Shown one piece after another: positions 10,926 to 21,679 of a DNA stretch of 64,000 nt. Every line of letters starts with the position of its first letter. Positions within the stretch are counted from its first letter, which is position 1. Source of the DNA: Eledone cirrhosa (Eukaryota > Mollusca > Cephalopoda > Octopoda > Eledonidae); contig OZ024742.1 of assembly GCA_964016885.1 (NCBI GenBank), positions 359,847,436 through 359,911,435 of the forward strand. Reading direction: 5' to 3'. The notes beneath the pieces are model-generated. The model saw nothing but the letters and a program-made list of their open reading frames with translations. It had not been told where the DNA came from and did not search any database. The position numbers were made by a program, and so were the translations under genes.

Positions 10926-11150
10926 CTGCTTGGATTCAAGTAGAATGTGTCCATCTTTGTCTTACAAAGACCGAATTGTGGATTTGTTGCCTCTTTTCTC
11001 CTCTGCCACTCAAAATCACCAAACATGGGGGTTAGCTGCTGCTTGTCATGAATCCTGAACTCGGTGATGGCTATCACATCTATACAGTGTGACCTTTTAA
11101 AAACTGGCCCTGTTTCCAAGGCATGCCCAGGCCACGTACAGTCAAACATC
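10926..11150 (-). pseudogene. Remnant of the LINE endonuclease-RT linker
   Basis: The frame encodes HALETGPVFKRSHCIDVIAI and then DFEWQRRKEATN, in the position expected for the end of the endonuclease and the linker before the RT. Too little remains to identify catalytic residues. It joins the RT frame with a shift. Confidence 0.45.
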
Positions 11151-11396
11151 CAACTTGTATAGTCGCCATGTTGTTGAAGAAGAGTTAGGGAGAGAAAAGG
11201 CAGGAGTACTTACCTTTTCGTTTCTTGGAGGTCAGTTGTTCGATCTCCATGTTCAGATTGGGGGTGTTTGGGGAGGGAGGGAATCCTTTTAGCAGTACAC
11301 GGTTCAGGGGTTTTTGGCAAGGGGGGGGGGGGGGGGCCATCATGTGGGAAGTTCCCTTTTAATGGTTTGTACTGTAGGGTTGTTACCCTGATTAGT

Positions 11397-12560
11397 TTAA
11401 GGTTTTCCCTTCCGTTTGGATTGTGGGTCCTTTCGGACAGTTTCCACCAGTTCTTTGTTTCTTGTTTTTATGTATGTGTAATGTGTTTCGTTTTTTATGA
11501 GTGCTGTTTCTGTTTGTAGTTTTCTTTTTGTGGTTGGGGTTTGTGATTGTGGTGGTGTGGGTGTTTGTTTTGTTGGTGAAGTGTTGGGTTGTGGTGTGGT
11601 TGTCGTTTGTGGTGATATGTTTATGTCAGTGTTGGGTGTCTGCGTGTTTTCTGCTTTTGTTTTTGTATTTTTTCTGTGTTTTTTTTGCTTCTTGGATTTT
11701 TGGGGTTCCTCTTCATCCTCACTGGTAGAGGTTGCCGTATCTGAGGTGTTACCATTGTGGGTAGGTGGGAGGGGTATGTTGTGTGGTGGTAGAGTATTTG
11801 TGTGTGTGTTTGTGGGAGTGTTAGACAAAGAGGGAAGGGTGGGACAGGGTCCTTCAGTGGAATTTTTGGAGTGGTGTCTTTTGTGGTTTGTGAATGTTGA
11901 TGTTTTAGGGGTTGTGTTTTTTGTTTTCAGATGTCTGTTGTGGTTTTGGGGTTGACAGCAATGCCTTTTGCTTTTCCACATCCAGCATTGGGCAAAATGC
12001 TTTTAAATGTGTGTTTTTTCCACATTTGAAACATTGTGGTCTTTTGCCCACCACTGCCATGTGGACAACATGGTTGTCATCCACCGGCACCCTTTCCGGT
12101 ATTTTTTCAATCCTCTCCGATTTCATTTGGACCAAGAGCTCCATTGAGATCCCGTTCCAGTTCTGTCGGATTGATTTTTTTACAGAGAGAAGGTTGTCTC
12201 CACCCTTCTCCAAAAAACCACCCAAGATCCACCAAATGTTGATGTTCGGTGGGATCTTGGAGATCCTTATTTTATGGGTTCTTCTTCCCATGTATGTTGC
12301 GAAGAGGATGTGTTGGCTCATTCTAATTGGAACCACCAAATATTTCTGGGCGAGAGCCTCCCTTTTAAAGAGCACCAAGATGCTCCCGTACTGCTTGGCC
12401 CTCTGGAGGTAAGCAATGTCTGGCATTGCCTTCTTTAGTGCAGTTTCCATCGTGCTATTGTTTAAAGCCATGGATTTCTTGGTTTGTGAGCAGATAGTCC
12501 GGAAGAAAATTGTTTTTCTTAAGGTCGCAGCCCTAATTTCCGGTGGGGTACTTATTCGAA
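11397..12560 (-). pseudogene. LINE ORF1 (gag-like) with CCHC zinc knuckle
   Basis: The minus-strand frame gives an RNA-binding-type ORF1 with the knuckle CFKCGKNTHLKAFC (C-x2-C-x4-H-x4-C), shortly after a region with ILVLFKREALAQKYL and WWILGGFLEKGG. It is followed, after a frameshift near 11950, by a long Thr/Pro/Lys-rich tail. The open frame extends upstream to about 12560 (NGFRISTPPEIRAATLRK). An RTE LINE interrupts it at 12627; the N-terminal piece resumes at 14704. Confidence 0.7.
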
Positions 12561-12626
12561 AACCATTACCCTCTAAAAGTTATATGTTGCGCAGCATCCT
12601 TTAGGTGCTGTGCTTGGTTTGACAAA

Positions 12627-14692
12627 CTCTCCCCCATGTCGACCCAATAGAGGGACCAGCAGTGTTAGTCGAGGGGAGTATAATAAGTAAGGCAATCAAG
12701 GATATGAAGACAGGTAAGGCGGCTGGGCCTTCGGAAATAGTTGCTGAGATGCTGAAGGCATCTGGCACGGTGGGACACACCATGGTCACCCGCATAGTTA
12801 ACCAAGTCGTACAGAATGGGGCTGTTCCGAAGGACTGGCATAGCAGCATCATCGTTAACTGTTATAAGGGTAAAGGAGACGCCCTAGATAGGAGTAACTA
12901 TAGAGGCATTAAATTAATCGACCAGGTCATGAAGGTCACAGAAAAAGTAATAGCGCAACTAATCAGAGAGAGAATTGACCTAGATGAAATGCAGTTCGGG
13001 TTTGTGTCAGGCAAAAGTACCACAGACGCTCTTTTCATAGTACGACAACTACAGGAGAAGTACCTAGCTAAAGGTAAACCCCTCTACTTAGCTTTTGTCG
13101 ACTTGGAGAAAGCCTTCGACAGAGTCCCCCGCTCCATTATCTGGTGGGCTCTTAGAAAACTAGGCGTTGACGAATGGCTTGTGAGGGCTATACAAGCCAT
13201 GTATAAAGAAACGGTCAGCAAGGTTAGAATTAACAACGAATATAGTGAAGAGTTTAGCGTAAAAGTTGGCGTCCATCAGGGCTCTGTTCTCAGCCCCCTA
13301 CTATTTATTATTGCCCTTCAGGCTATAACAGAGGAGTTCAAGACAGGCTGCCCATGGGAACTCCTATACGCAGACGACCTGACACTCATAGCGGAATCAA
13401 TGGCCGAGCTAGAGAAGAAATTCCAAACATGGAAGCACGGCCTAGAGTCAAAAGGACTTAAAATTAACCTGGCTAAGACCAAAGTTCTAGTTTGTAGGAA
13501 AGAAAACAAGGCGGCGGTCCCTTCTGGGAAATGGTCGTGCTCGGTGTGTAGGAAAGGCGTAGGTAGAAACTCCATTTTGTGTCCTAAATGCAAAGTATGG
13601 GTGCATAAAAGATGTAGTGGGATCACAGGTAAGCTAACTAAGAACATAGATTTTACATGTGGCCGGTGTTCTGGTGCAATAAGTAGCAGCAAGTGCCCAC
13701 ACAATACTAGCTCTTTCAATTGCGCAGAGGGTTCTATAGAAATAGTGGACAGCTTCCGTTACCTGGGCGATAAAATCAGCAGTGGGGGAGGGTGCTCTGA
13801 AAGTACTGTAGCTAGAGTCAGAACTGGTTGGAAAAAGTTCAGAGAGCCTATACCACTATTAGCTGCTAAAGGGTTCTCCCTAAAAATGAAAGGCAGGTTG
13901 TACGATGCCTGCATACGAACAGCAATGTTGCATGGCAGTGAGACCTGGGCATTGTGTGCAGAGGATATACGCAGACTAGAGAGGAACGAAGCTTGCATGC
14001 TCCGCTGGATGTGTAACAGTAATATACGTGAACGGCAAAGCATAAACGAACTAAGGAAAAAATTAGAGATAAGAGGGATCAGATGTTGTTTACTCGAGAG
14101 AAGGCTACGTTGGTATGGACACGTGATGCGCATGAAAGTCGATAGCTGTATAACAAAGTGCAGGGCAATAAAGATAGACGGTAGCCACGGAATAGGCAGA
14201 CCTAGAAAAACCTGGGACGAGCTGATAAACTCCGACCTCACACACTTACACCTCTCCAAGACAATGTCACTGGACCGAGACCTTTGGCGGTACTCAGTAA
14301 CAGAGAAGACCCGCCTTGCCAGTAGGCATCTCTAACAAAATACACCCCGTCCCACCACCACCACCCCCACCCCATCCACACCACCCCGTCCTATGTAAAG
14401 TTATGTTGGTGCCGCGCCATCCGGGCCGAAACAAATGAGATCGTGTAGGTGTCACGACAAAAAAACACACAGTCCACGCTGTAATGTGGCCGTGTAGGCA
14501 ACACGGTAAAAACCTCCCAGACCCACACTGTAAATGTGGTTGGTGTTAGGAAGGGCATCCAACTGTAGAAAACCTGCCAGACAGTCCTATGCGAGCAAGA
14601 CAATCACTCTTGCCTCAAGTGGGACTACCCCCGTCCAAACCCATGCAAGCGTGGAACACGGACGTTAAACGTTGATGATGATGATGATGATG
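12627..14692 (+). mobile_element. RTE-type LINE, family A copy 2, inserted in the Tx1-like ORF1
   Basis: The sequence from 12627 to the (GAT)n tail is nearly identical to 5006-7072. The flanks read 'aaactct' on both sides (12623-12629 and 14693-14699), a plausible short target duplication. On both sides the surrounding sequence belongs to the minus-strand ORF1, so this insertion is younger than the host LINE. Confidence 0.88.
12662..14335 (+). CDS. LINE reverse transcriptase (5'-truncated, intact frame)
   Basis: The 557-codon frame corresponds to residues 153-709 of the copy at 4589-6718. Retained features are FVDLEKAFDRV, LLYADDL, the C4HC3 PHD-like cluster, RRLRWYGHVMRM and GRPRKTW. About ten amino-acid differences were counted against copy 1. 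Truncation removes the endonuclease and the RT N-terminal extension. Confidence 0.85.
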   Translation: MLVEGSIISKAIKDMKTGKAAGPSEIVAEMLKASGTVGHTMVTRIVNQVVQNGAVPKDWHSSIIVNCYKGKGDALDRSNYRGIKLIDQVMKVTEKVIAQLIRERIDLDEMQFGFVSGKSTTDALFIVRQLQEKYLAKGKPLYLAFVDLEKAFDRVPRSIIWWALRKLGVDEWLVRAIQAMYKETVSKVRINNEYSEEFSVKVGVHQGSVLSPLLFIIALQAITEEFKTGCPWELLYADDLTLIAESMAELEKKFQTWKHGLESKGLKINLAKTKVLVCRKENKAAVPSGKWSCSVCRKGVGRNSILCPKCKVWVHKRCSGITGKLTKNIDFTCGRCSGAISSSKCPHNTSSFNCAEGSIEIVDSFRYLGDKISSGGGCSESTVARVRTGWKKFREPIPLLAAKGFSLKMKGRLYDACIRTAMLHGSETWALCAEDIRRLERNEACMLRWMCNSNIRERQSINELRKKLEIRGIRCCLLERRLRWYGHVMRMKVDSCITKCRAIKIDGSHGIGRPRKTWDELINSDLTHLHLSKTMSLDRDLWRYSVTEKTRLASRHL

Positions 14693-14703
14693 AAACTCTG
14701 TCT

Positions 14704-15102
14704 CTATGGCAAGGGTTTCTGAAAACGTTTTTTTTTCGTGTGTTTGGTTGTTTTCACTTGTGCTGGAGTTATTTTTGTTGTTCTTGTTATTGCTGTTGAT
14801 GTTGTTTTTGTTTGTTTGTGTTGCCATGACAAAATTTGGGATGATGTCACAGTTGTCCAGCTGTCTATGAGCAGGTAAAGGAATGTCTTGTAGCTGACTT
14901 CTATTATTGGAGGGAAAGGCTGCTGTGGTAGTAAGCAAGCTGTCCCCCTTCCATTTTCTTCTTTTGGCCAGAAAATTGTTTTCTTTTCAGCCTTTCTTTC
15001 AGGATTGGCGAAAGTGGTTGTAGTTGAGGATATAATGTCTTTTATGCTCCCCTTTCCAAGAATGTTCTCTGCGTTTAAAGAAGGCAACATTTCTGATGCC
15101 AT
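14704..15102 (-). pseudogene. N-terminal piece of Tx1-like LINE ORF1
   Basis: It starts MASEMLPSLNAENILGKGSI, contains FPPIIEVSYKTFLYLLIDSW, and ends at a stop shortly before the RTE insertion. Removing the insertion continues towards QSLSNQAQHLKDAAQHITF at 12626 leftward, consistent with one interrupted ORF1. A stop codon already precedes the junction. Confidence 0.6.
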
Positions 15103-15310
15103 TTTAAAATTTACAAATAGTATTTTTTTTTATTTTGCTATTGGCAAGTAAATTTTCGCCCCTAAAGGCTTGAAACTTAGAAAAACCAACCCTCTGGGGT
15201 TTCAGGGTGTTGGTTTATCTTTAAAACAATGTAATAAAATTTACAAAAATCAGAAATTTTACCAGAAAATTTAAACAAAAACTCACCAGCGAGTTGTCAC
15301 ACGTCTACCC

Positions 15311-15408
15311 AGACAGACAGACAGATGGATAGATGGACAGATAGATGGATAGACAGACAGACAGACAGATAGAAAGACAGACAGACAGACAGATAGACAG
15401 ACAGGCAT
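15311..15408. repeat. (GACA/GATA)n microsatellite
   Basis: Runs of gacagaca and gatagatg lie 75 bp downstream (minus sense) of the TCTE1 exon donor. They create a spurious Cys/Leu/Ser extension of the exon frame. Confidence 0.9.
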
Positions 15409-15482
15409 TAAATTTGAATTCACAAAAGAGAGAAAATGGATGTTAGATGACAACAACGACAGATGACGACAATGATACCTAC

Positions 15483-15792
15483 ATTCAAAGTTCTTCACAA
15501 TATAGTCAACACACAATTCCTCCAGTAATGGCACAGTGGCCAGTGACCAAACACTATCTTCAGCGATGATTCTTCTCATCTTACGCATGTCAGCAGCAGG
15601 GTTTGGCAGAAATGTGGCTGAAAAGGTTTCCTGCAAGCTGGTAAGTAGTTCCTCGGCATTTTCCAATTTCTCAATCTCTTCAGTTGCCTCACTCTTGCTT
15701 ATACCACTCACAGAATACTCCTTCTCCGATTCCAATTCCACCAGTTCTTCTCGACTAGGCTCAGAAGGTTTGATTTCTAAAACACTCGGCAT
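15483..15792 (-). CDS. TCTE1: TCTE1/DRC5 first recognised coding exon
   Basis: This exon encodes about 103 residues. It has a Ser/Glu-rich N-terminus followed by the conserved DRC5 block MRRIIAED, then WSLATVPLLEELC and IVKNFE. The donor is GAAT|GTAGGT at 15483/15482. Joining to the acceptor at 1033 makes a TAT codon and keeps the frame (NFE-Y-NSTYFQK), matching how the family proceeds into its LRR part. The ATG at 15792 is preceded by ATTTCCAG|AGATA, which looks like a splice acceptor. The upstream exon may therefore be 5'UTR, or may code a few more residues because the frame is not closed before the AG. No upstream exon was recognised to the right. Readings past 15483 into a (GACA)n microsatellite are intron, not protein. 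Confidence 0.88.
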
Positions 15793-15924
15793 TATCTCTG
15801 GAAATACAAAATATATGAGAATTATATATATCTATATATCCATCTAACCCATGCTTGCGTGGAAGAACGGACGTAAAACGGTGATGATGATGATGATATC
15901 TATCTATCTATCTATATATATATA

Positions 15925-16132
15925 GTGAAAGATTGAAGAATAACATGGTCGGCTGTACAACAAGGGGCTTTATTTCAAGTATTAAAAATTGCTTCATTGA
16001 TCAGGTGAGTCTAAAGGCCACTAATCACTCGAAGTTGCGTCACTCGACCTTCAATACAGTATTTACCTCTGATCAAATCCTCAGAAACCCCTTGTTGTAC
16101 AGCCAACCATGCTATTCTTCAATCTTTCACTA
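15925..16132. mobile_element. Foldback element with 46-bp inverted ends
   Basis: The left end 'agtgaaagattgaagaata...ggctgtacaacaaggggctt' is repeated in reverse complement at 16087-16132. The inner part contains 'ctgatca' plus 'gaaa' blocks that may be a hammerhead relic. It is preceded by (TATC)n/(TA)n. The stretch 16140-16505 shows nothing recognisable. Confidence 0.75.
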
Positions 16133-16521
16133 TTATTACCCCAAGTATAACCTGCATAGGAATTCTCACGAACTCACTGCCTAACTAGGGAGACATCTTG
16201 TTGAGTCAAACAATGCCGTACGTTAAAACTATCCACAATACAGAGTACTCACAACCTCTAACTGGATTACCTAAAACGATAACTTGTTATTCCATATACA
16301 GATATATATATATGTGGGATACCTCATTTCATGTAGCAATAAATACTTTTCTGACATTTCATATACACACATTATATATATCACATTATCATCAACCTTT
16401 CAACTCCATGTTTCCATGCTGGCATGTGTTATGTATATAAAAGGTAAACAGAAATAACAACACAAACGATACAGTATATGAAAAGAATATATTAGTTTAA
16501 TGCTTGAAATAGTAGGAAGAG

Positions 16522-16559
<38 letters not shown>

Positions 16560-16564
<5 letters not shown>

Positions 16565-17174
16565 AAAAAAAGATGAAATCGAAAATGCAACTGGAGTCTT
16601 ATTTTTAAAAAAATATATATATTTATTTGGTTCCTTTACCGGTTTCGCAGTTATTCTGCTTTTCAAAAGGTGAGTTGAGATGGAGGGTCTGTGGTTTTTC
16701 TCACATCTGGTTGGTCTCTGAATGTTACTTGTTTTATATGGAAAAAGTGGCTCGAAATGCCAGGTTTTTCGAGAAGTAATTTGATTGGTTTGTCAATAAT
16801 TATAATAAATTTCGCGCCAGTTCGCGTTACAAAGTTCTTCAAACAAAGGAGGGGGGGGAGTCACAGGTGGGTTTTTTCATATATGAGTGTTTGAATTTGT
16901 TTTTACTTAAAACCTGGCATTTCGAGCCACTTTTTCCATATAAAACAAGTAACATTCAGAGACCAACCAGATGTGAGAAAAACCACAGACCCTCCATCTC
17001 AACTCTACTTTTGAAAAGCAGAATAACTGTGAAACCGGTAAAGGAACCAAATAAATATATATATTTTTTTTAAAATAAGACTCCAGTTGCATTTTCGATT
17101 TCATCTTTTTTTCTTTATACTTTCACTCATGTAGGACACCTCGGTTATTTTTCATTTTGTAAAAAAACCCTCAC

Positions 17175-17180
<6 letters not shown>
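16560..17180. mobile_element. Foldback family 1, copy a (arms about 210 bp)
   Basis: The left arm 16560-16768 and right arm 16912-17120 are near-perfect reverse complements, with a 143-bp spacer. A tail 'tcatgtaggacacctcggtta' to 17180 ends at (TA)n. A second copy, with no spacer, is at 62867-63224. Each arm contains a hammerhead-like fold with altered core. The family is probably PLE-related (inference). Confidence 0.85.
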
Positions 17181-17206
<26 letters not shown>

Positions 17207-17210
<4 letters not shown>

Positions 17211-18437
17211 TAACCTGGCTAAGACCAAAGTTCTAGTTTGTAGGAAAGAAAACAAGGCGGCAGTCCCTTCTGGGAAATGGTCGTGCTCGGTGTGTAGGAA
17301 AGGCGTAGGTAGAAACTCCATTTTATGTCCTAAATGCAAAGTATGGGTGCATAAAAGATGTAGTGGGATCACAGGTAAGCTAACTAAGAACATAGATTTT
17401 ACATGTGGCCGGTGTTCTGGTGCAATAAGTAGCAGCAAGTGCCCACACAATACTAGCTCTTTCAATTGCGCAGAGGGTTCTATAGAAATAGTGGACAGCT
17501 TCCGTTACCTGGGCGATAAAATCAGCAGTGGGGGAGGGTGCTCTGAAAGTACTGTAGCTAGAGTCAGAACTGGTTGGAAAAAGTTCAGAGAGCTTATACC
17601 ACTATTAGCTGCTAAAAGGTTCTCCCTAAAAATGAAAGGCAGGTTGTACGATGCCTGCATACGAACAGCAATGTTGCATGGCAGTGAGACCTGGGCATTG
17701 TGTGCAGAGGATATACGCAGACTAGAGAGGAACGAAGCTTGCATGCTCCGCTGGATGTGTAACAGTAATATACGTGAACGGCAAAGCATAAACGAACTAA
17801 GGAAAAAATTAGAGATAAGAGGGATCAGATGTTGTTTACTCGAGAGAAGGCTACGTTGGTATGGACACGTGATGCGCATGAAAGTCGATAGCTGTATAAC
17901 AAAGTGCAGGGCAATAAAGATAGACGGTAGCCACGGAATAGGCAGACCTAGAAAAACCTGGGACGAGCTGATAAACTCCGACCTCACACACTTACACCTC
18001 TCCAAGACAATGTCACTGGACCGAGACCTTTGGCGGTACTCAGTAACAGAGAAGACCCGCCTTGCCAGTAGGCATCTCTAACAAAATACACCCTGTCCCG
18101 CCACCACCCCCACCCCATCCACACCACCCCGTTCTATGTAAAGTTATGTTGGTGCCGCGCCATCCAGGCCGAAACAAATGAGATCGTGTAGGTGTCACGA
18201 CAAAAAAACACACAGTCCACGCTGTAATGTGGCCGTGTAGGCAACACGGTAAAAACCTCCCAGACCCACACTGTAAATGTGGTTGGTGTTAGGAAGGGCA
18301 TCCAACTGTAGAAAACCTGCCAGACAGTCCTATGCGAGCAAGACAATCACTCTTGCCTCAAGTGGGACTACCCCCGTCCAAACCCATGCAAGCGTGGAAC
18401 ACGGACGTTAAACGTTGATGATGATGATGATGATGAT
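17207..18437 (+). mobile_element. RTE-type LINE, family A copy 3
   Basis: The element begins after (TA)n with 'aaattaacctggctaagacc' and runs to the (GAT)n tail. It is nearly identical to the 3' half of copies 1 and 2. Confidence 0.88.
17290..18081 (+). CDS. LINE polyprotein C-terminal part with PHD-like finger
   Basis: This open frame of 263 codons starts at a Met just inside the PHD-like cluster. The frame is open upstream to the truncation point. It contains CPKCKVWVHKRC, FTCGRC, RRLRWYGHVMRM and GRPRKTW, and lacks the RT catalytic domain entirely, so it cannot be autonomous. Confidence 0.75.
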   Translation: MCRKGVGRNSILCPKCKVWVHKRCSGITGKLTKNIDFTCGRCSGAISSSKCPHNTSSFNCAEGSIEIVDSFRYLGDKISSGGGCSESTVARVRTGWKKFRELIPLLAAKRFSLKMKGRLYDACIRTAMLHGSETWALCAEDIRRLERNEACMLRWMCNSNIRERQSINELRKKLEIRGIRCCLLERRLRWYGHVMRMKVDSCITKCRAIKIDGSHGIGRPRKTWDELINSDLTHLHLSKTMSLDRDLWRYSVTEKTRLASRHL

Positions 18438-18441
18438 ATAT

Positions 18442-18444
<3 letters not shown>

Positions 18445-18490
<46 letters not shown>
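18445..18490. repeat. (GA)n microsatellite
   Basis: Uninterrupted gagaga tract joining an RTE tail to foldback family 2. Confidence 0.95.
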
Positions 18491-18493
<3 letters not shown>

Positions 18494-19018
18494 GAAATAG
18501 CACTGAAAATATATTTAAGGGTCTGTTTTTCTTTTTTTCCTTTCTTTAATTCGTCAAAGTGACATTATTGAAAAAATGAGAGGGATAATTCTTTAAAAAA
18601 AAGAGTTATATAATGTATATAAGGTATTACCGGTTTTGGCGTATTAGTAAAATTCATCTTATCAAATGTTGAATATTACAATTAAAAAGAATTAATAAGG
18701 AAAGACTAAAAATTTAAGATTTAAAATCAAGTGTTGAGGTAAGTTTTTGCATCTTCCTTCTTGAGAAGGAGACTAAAAGTGTTACATAAGATGAATTTTA
18801 CTAATACATCGAAACCGGTAATACTTTATATACTTTATAAAACTCTTTTTTTTAAAGAATTGTTCCTCTCATTTTTTCAATAATGTCACTTTGACGAATC
18901 AAAGGAAAGGAAAAAAAAAAAAAAACAGACCCTAAAATATATTTTCAGTGCTATTTCCAATCTCACCTTTTCTCTATAACCACTATTTTGTATAGAACCT
19001 TACTTCCCTTTTCAAATA
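18491..19018. mobile_element. Foldback family 2, copy a
   Basis: Arms at about 18491-18670 and 18785-18963 are diverged reverse complements ('attggaaatagcactgaaaatata' against 'tatattttcagtgctatttccaat'). The tail contains 'ttttgtatagaaccttac', shared with copy b at 22955-23450. The right arm has 'catcgaaaccggtaa', resembling the foldback family 1 ribozyme-like motif. Confidence 0.8.
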
Positions 19019-19023
19019 TATAT

Positions 19024-19213
19024 ATGAGATCAGCTCTCAACAAACTCTACCCAGGTCTTTCTCAGTGGCTTCCATCCTCTGGCATTTCCTGGCACTTCTT
19101 CACCCAGTGATCATTATTTATGCACATCACATGTCCGTACCAACACAGTCTTCTCTCCTGCACACCACCTCAGATTTCTCTTAAACTCAGCTTCTCCCTC
19201 AAACCGTCCACAT
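19024..19213 (-). mobile_element. RTE-type LINE 3' fragment (family B-like)
   Basis: On the minus strand the sequence encodes the WYGHVM-like region ('ttggtacggacatgtgatgtgcat'), followed by the 'aagaagtgccaggaaatgcc' block shared with 3545-3880 and 63254-63678. It is short and decayed. Confidence 0.65.
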
Positions 19214-19241
19214 TATATATATATATATACACATATATATA

Positions 19242-21679
19242 TCATCATCATCATCAACGTTTAACGTCCGTGTTCCACGCTTGCATGGGTTTGGACGGGG
19301 GTATTCCCACTTGAGGCAAGAGTGATTGTCTTGCTCGCATAGGACTGTCTGGCGTGTTTTCTACAGTTGGATGCCCTTCCTAACACCAACCACATTTACA
19401 GTGTGGGTCTGGGAGGTTTTTACCGTGTTGCCTACACGGCCACATTACAGCGTGGACTGTGTGTTTTTTTGTCGTGACACCTACACGATCTCATTTGTTT
19501 CGGCCTGGATGGTGTGGCACCAACACAACTTTACATAGGAGGGGGTGGTGTGGATGGGGTGGGGGTGGTGGGACGGGGGCGTATTTTGTTAGAGATGCCT
19601 ACTGGCTATAGTAGGTTTTACTTTGTATTTAGGTAAGGCGGGTCTTCTCTATTACTGAGTACCGCCAAAGGTCTCGGTCCAGTGACATTGTCTTGGAGAG
19701 GTGTAAGTGTGTGAGGTCGGAGTTTATCAGCTCGTCCCAGGTTTTTCAGGGTCTGCCTACTCCGTGGCTACCGTCTATCTTTATTGCCCTGCACTTTGTT
19801 ATACAGCTATCGACTTTCATGCGCATCACGTGTCCATACCAACGTAGCCTTCTCTCGAGTAAACAACATCTGATCCCTCTTATTTCTAATTTTTTCCTTA
19901 GTTCGTTTATGCTTTGCTGTTCACGTATATTACTATTACACATCCAGCGGAGCATGCAAGCTTCGTTCCTCTCTAGTCTGCGTATATCCTCTGCACACAA
20001 TGCCCAGGTCTCACTGCCATGCAACATTGCTGTTCGTATGCAGGCATCATACAACCTGCCTTTCATTTCTAGGGAGAACCCTTTAGCGGCTAATAGTGGT
20101 ATAAGCTCTCTGAACTTTTTCCATCCAGTTCTGACTCTAGCTACAGTACTTTCAGAGCACCCTCCCCCACTGCTGATTTTGTCACCCAGGTAACGGAAGC
20201 TGTCCACTATTTCTATAGAGCCCTCTGCGCAGTTGTAAGAGCTAGTATTTTGTGGGCACTTGCTGCTACTTATTGCACCAGAGCACCGCCCTCATGTAAA
20301 ATCTATGTTCTTAGTTAGCTTACCTGTGATCCCACTACATCTTTTATGCACCCATACTTTGCATTTGGGACATAAAATGGAGTTTCTACCTACGCCTTTC
20401 CTACACACTGAGCATGGCCATTTCCCGGAAGGGACCGCTGCCTTATTTTCTTTCCTACAAACTAGAACTTTAGTCTTAGCCAGGTTAATTTTAAGGCCTT
20501 TTGATTCTAGGCCGTGCTTCCATGTTTGGAATTTCTTCTCTAGCTCGGCCATTGATTCAGCTATGAGTGTCAGGTCGTCTGCGTATAGGAGTTCCCATGG
20601 GCAGCCGGTCTTGAACTCCTCTGTTATAGCCTGAAGGGCAATAATAAATAGTAGGGGGCTGAGAACAGAGCCCTGATGGACGCCAACTTTTACGCTAAAC
20701 TCTTCACTATATTCGTTGTTAATTCTAACCTTGCTGACTGTTTCTTTATACATGGCTTGTATAGCTCTCACAAGCCATTCGTCGACACCTAGTTTTCTAA
20801 GGGCCCACCAGATAATGGAACGGGGGACTCTGTCGAAGGCTTTCTCCAAGTCGACAAAAGCTAAGCAGAGGGGTTTACCTTTAGCTAGGTACTTCTCCTG
20901 TAGTTGACGTACAATGAAAAGAACGTCTGTGGTACTTTTGCCTGACACAAACCCGAACTGCATTTCATCTAGGTCAATTCTCTCTCTGATTAGTTGCGCT
21001 ATTACTTTTTCCGTGACCTTCATGACCTGGTCGATTAATTTAATGCCTCTATAGTTACTCCTATCTAGGGCATCTCCTTTACCCTTATAACAGTTAACGA
21101 TGATGCTGCTATGCCAGTCCTTCGGAACAACCCCATTCTGTACGACTTGGTTAACTATCCGGGTGACCATGGTGTGTCCCACCGTGCCAGATGCCTTCAG
21201 CATCTCAGCAACTATTTCCGAAGGCCCAGCCGCCTTACCCGTCTTCATATCCTTGATTGCCTTACTTATTATACTACCCTCGACTAACAATGCTGGTCCC
21301 TCTATTGGGTCAATGTGGGGGAGACTGTCTTTCTCCCATTTATTCTCCTCATTTAGTAGCCTTTCATAGTGACACTTCCAAGCTACCTTCTTATCAGCGT
21401 CGGTGATGGCAAGTATGCCGTCATCATTAAGTACACACTTCTCCCCGACAATATCACGGTTTTCCTTGACACATTGCCTAGCAATCCTGAACACCTCACG
21501 TTTTTGGTCCTCGCGTTGTAGAACATGCTTGAACTTTCTTTCCTCTGCTTCCCTTCTTGCGAAGTACACTTGTCTCCTAGCTTCCCTCCTGACCACTTGA
21601 TAGTCTTCTCTACCTCCCCCATCCCACCATACTTTCCAAGCCTGCTTTTTGGCCTTAATTGACCCCTCCACCTTACTGT
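19242..21679 (-). mobile_element. RTE-type LINE, family A copy 4
   Basis: Reverse-strand copy from the (GAT)n tail (19242) to a 5' truncation at 21679, where a (TA)n tract starts. A small insertion of about 25 bp near 19600-19630 is absent from the other copies. Confidence 0.88.
19600..21671 (-). pseudogene. LINE reverse transcriptase, inactivated
   Basis: The frame from 21671 covers the RT N-terminal region, FVDLEKAFDRV and LLYADDL. It stops at about 20292, where the Cys of FTCGRC (a PHD-type zinc ligand) has become TGA. The same frame resumes with DSFRYLGDKISSGGG and RRLRWYGHVMRM, then meets a second stop where Arg of GRPRKTW became TGA (about 19745). The changes are point mutations only, so the copy is fairly young but dead. 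Confidence 0.85.

Larger units (their letters stand above)
8575..15255 (-). mobile_element. Decayed Tx1/L1-like LINE, interrupted by an RTE LINE
   Basis: On the minus strand the pieces occur in order. ORF1 N-terminus (15102-14704) is followed by an RTE insertion, then the rest of ORF1 with a CCHC knuckle (12627-11397), a remnant of the endonuclease region (11150-10926), the RT (10925-9505), an inverted duplication (9119-9530) and the C-terminal knuckle region (9100-8669). Most of the endonuclease is missing. Frameshifts and stops occur throughout, so it is a fossil. Outer ends are approximate. Confidence 0.75.

Noticed and set aside
14704..15102. Host gene on the minus strand starting MASEMLPSLNAENIL
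   Set aside because: It continues, across the RTE insertion, into a CCHC-knuckle ORF1 of a LINE with stops and frameshifts, so it is a mobile-element fossil.
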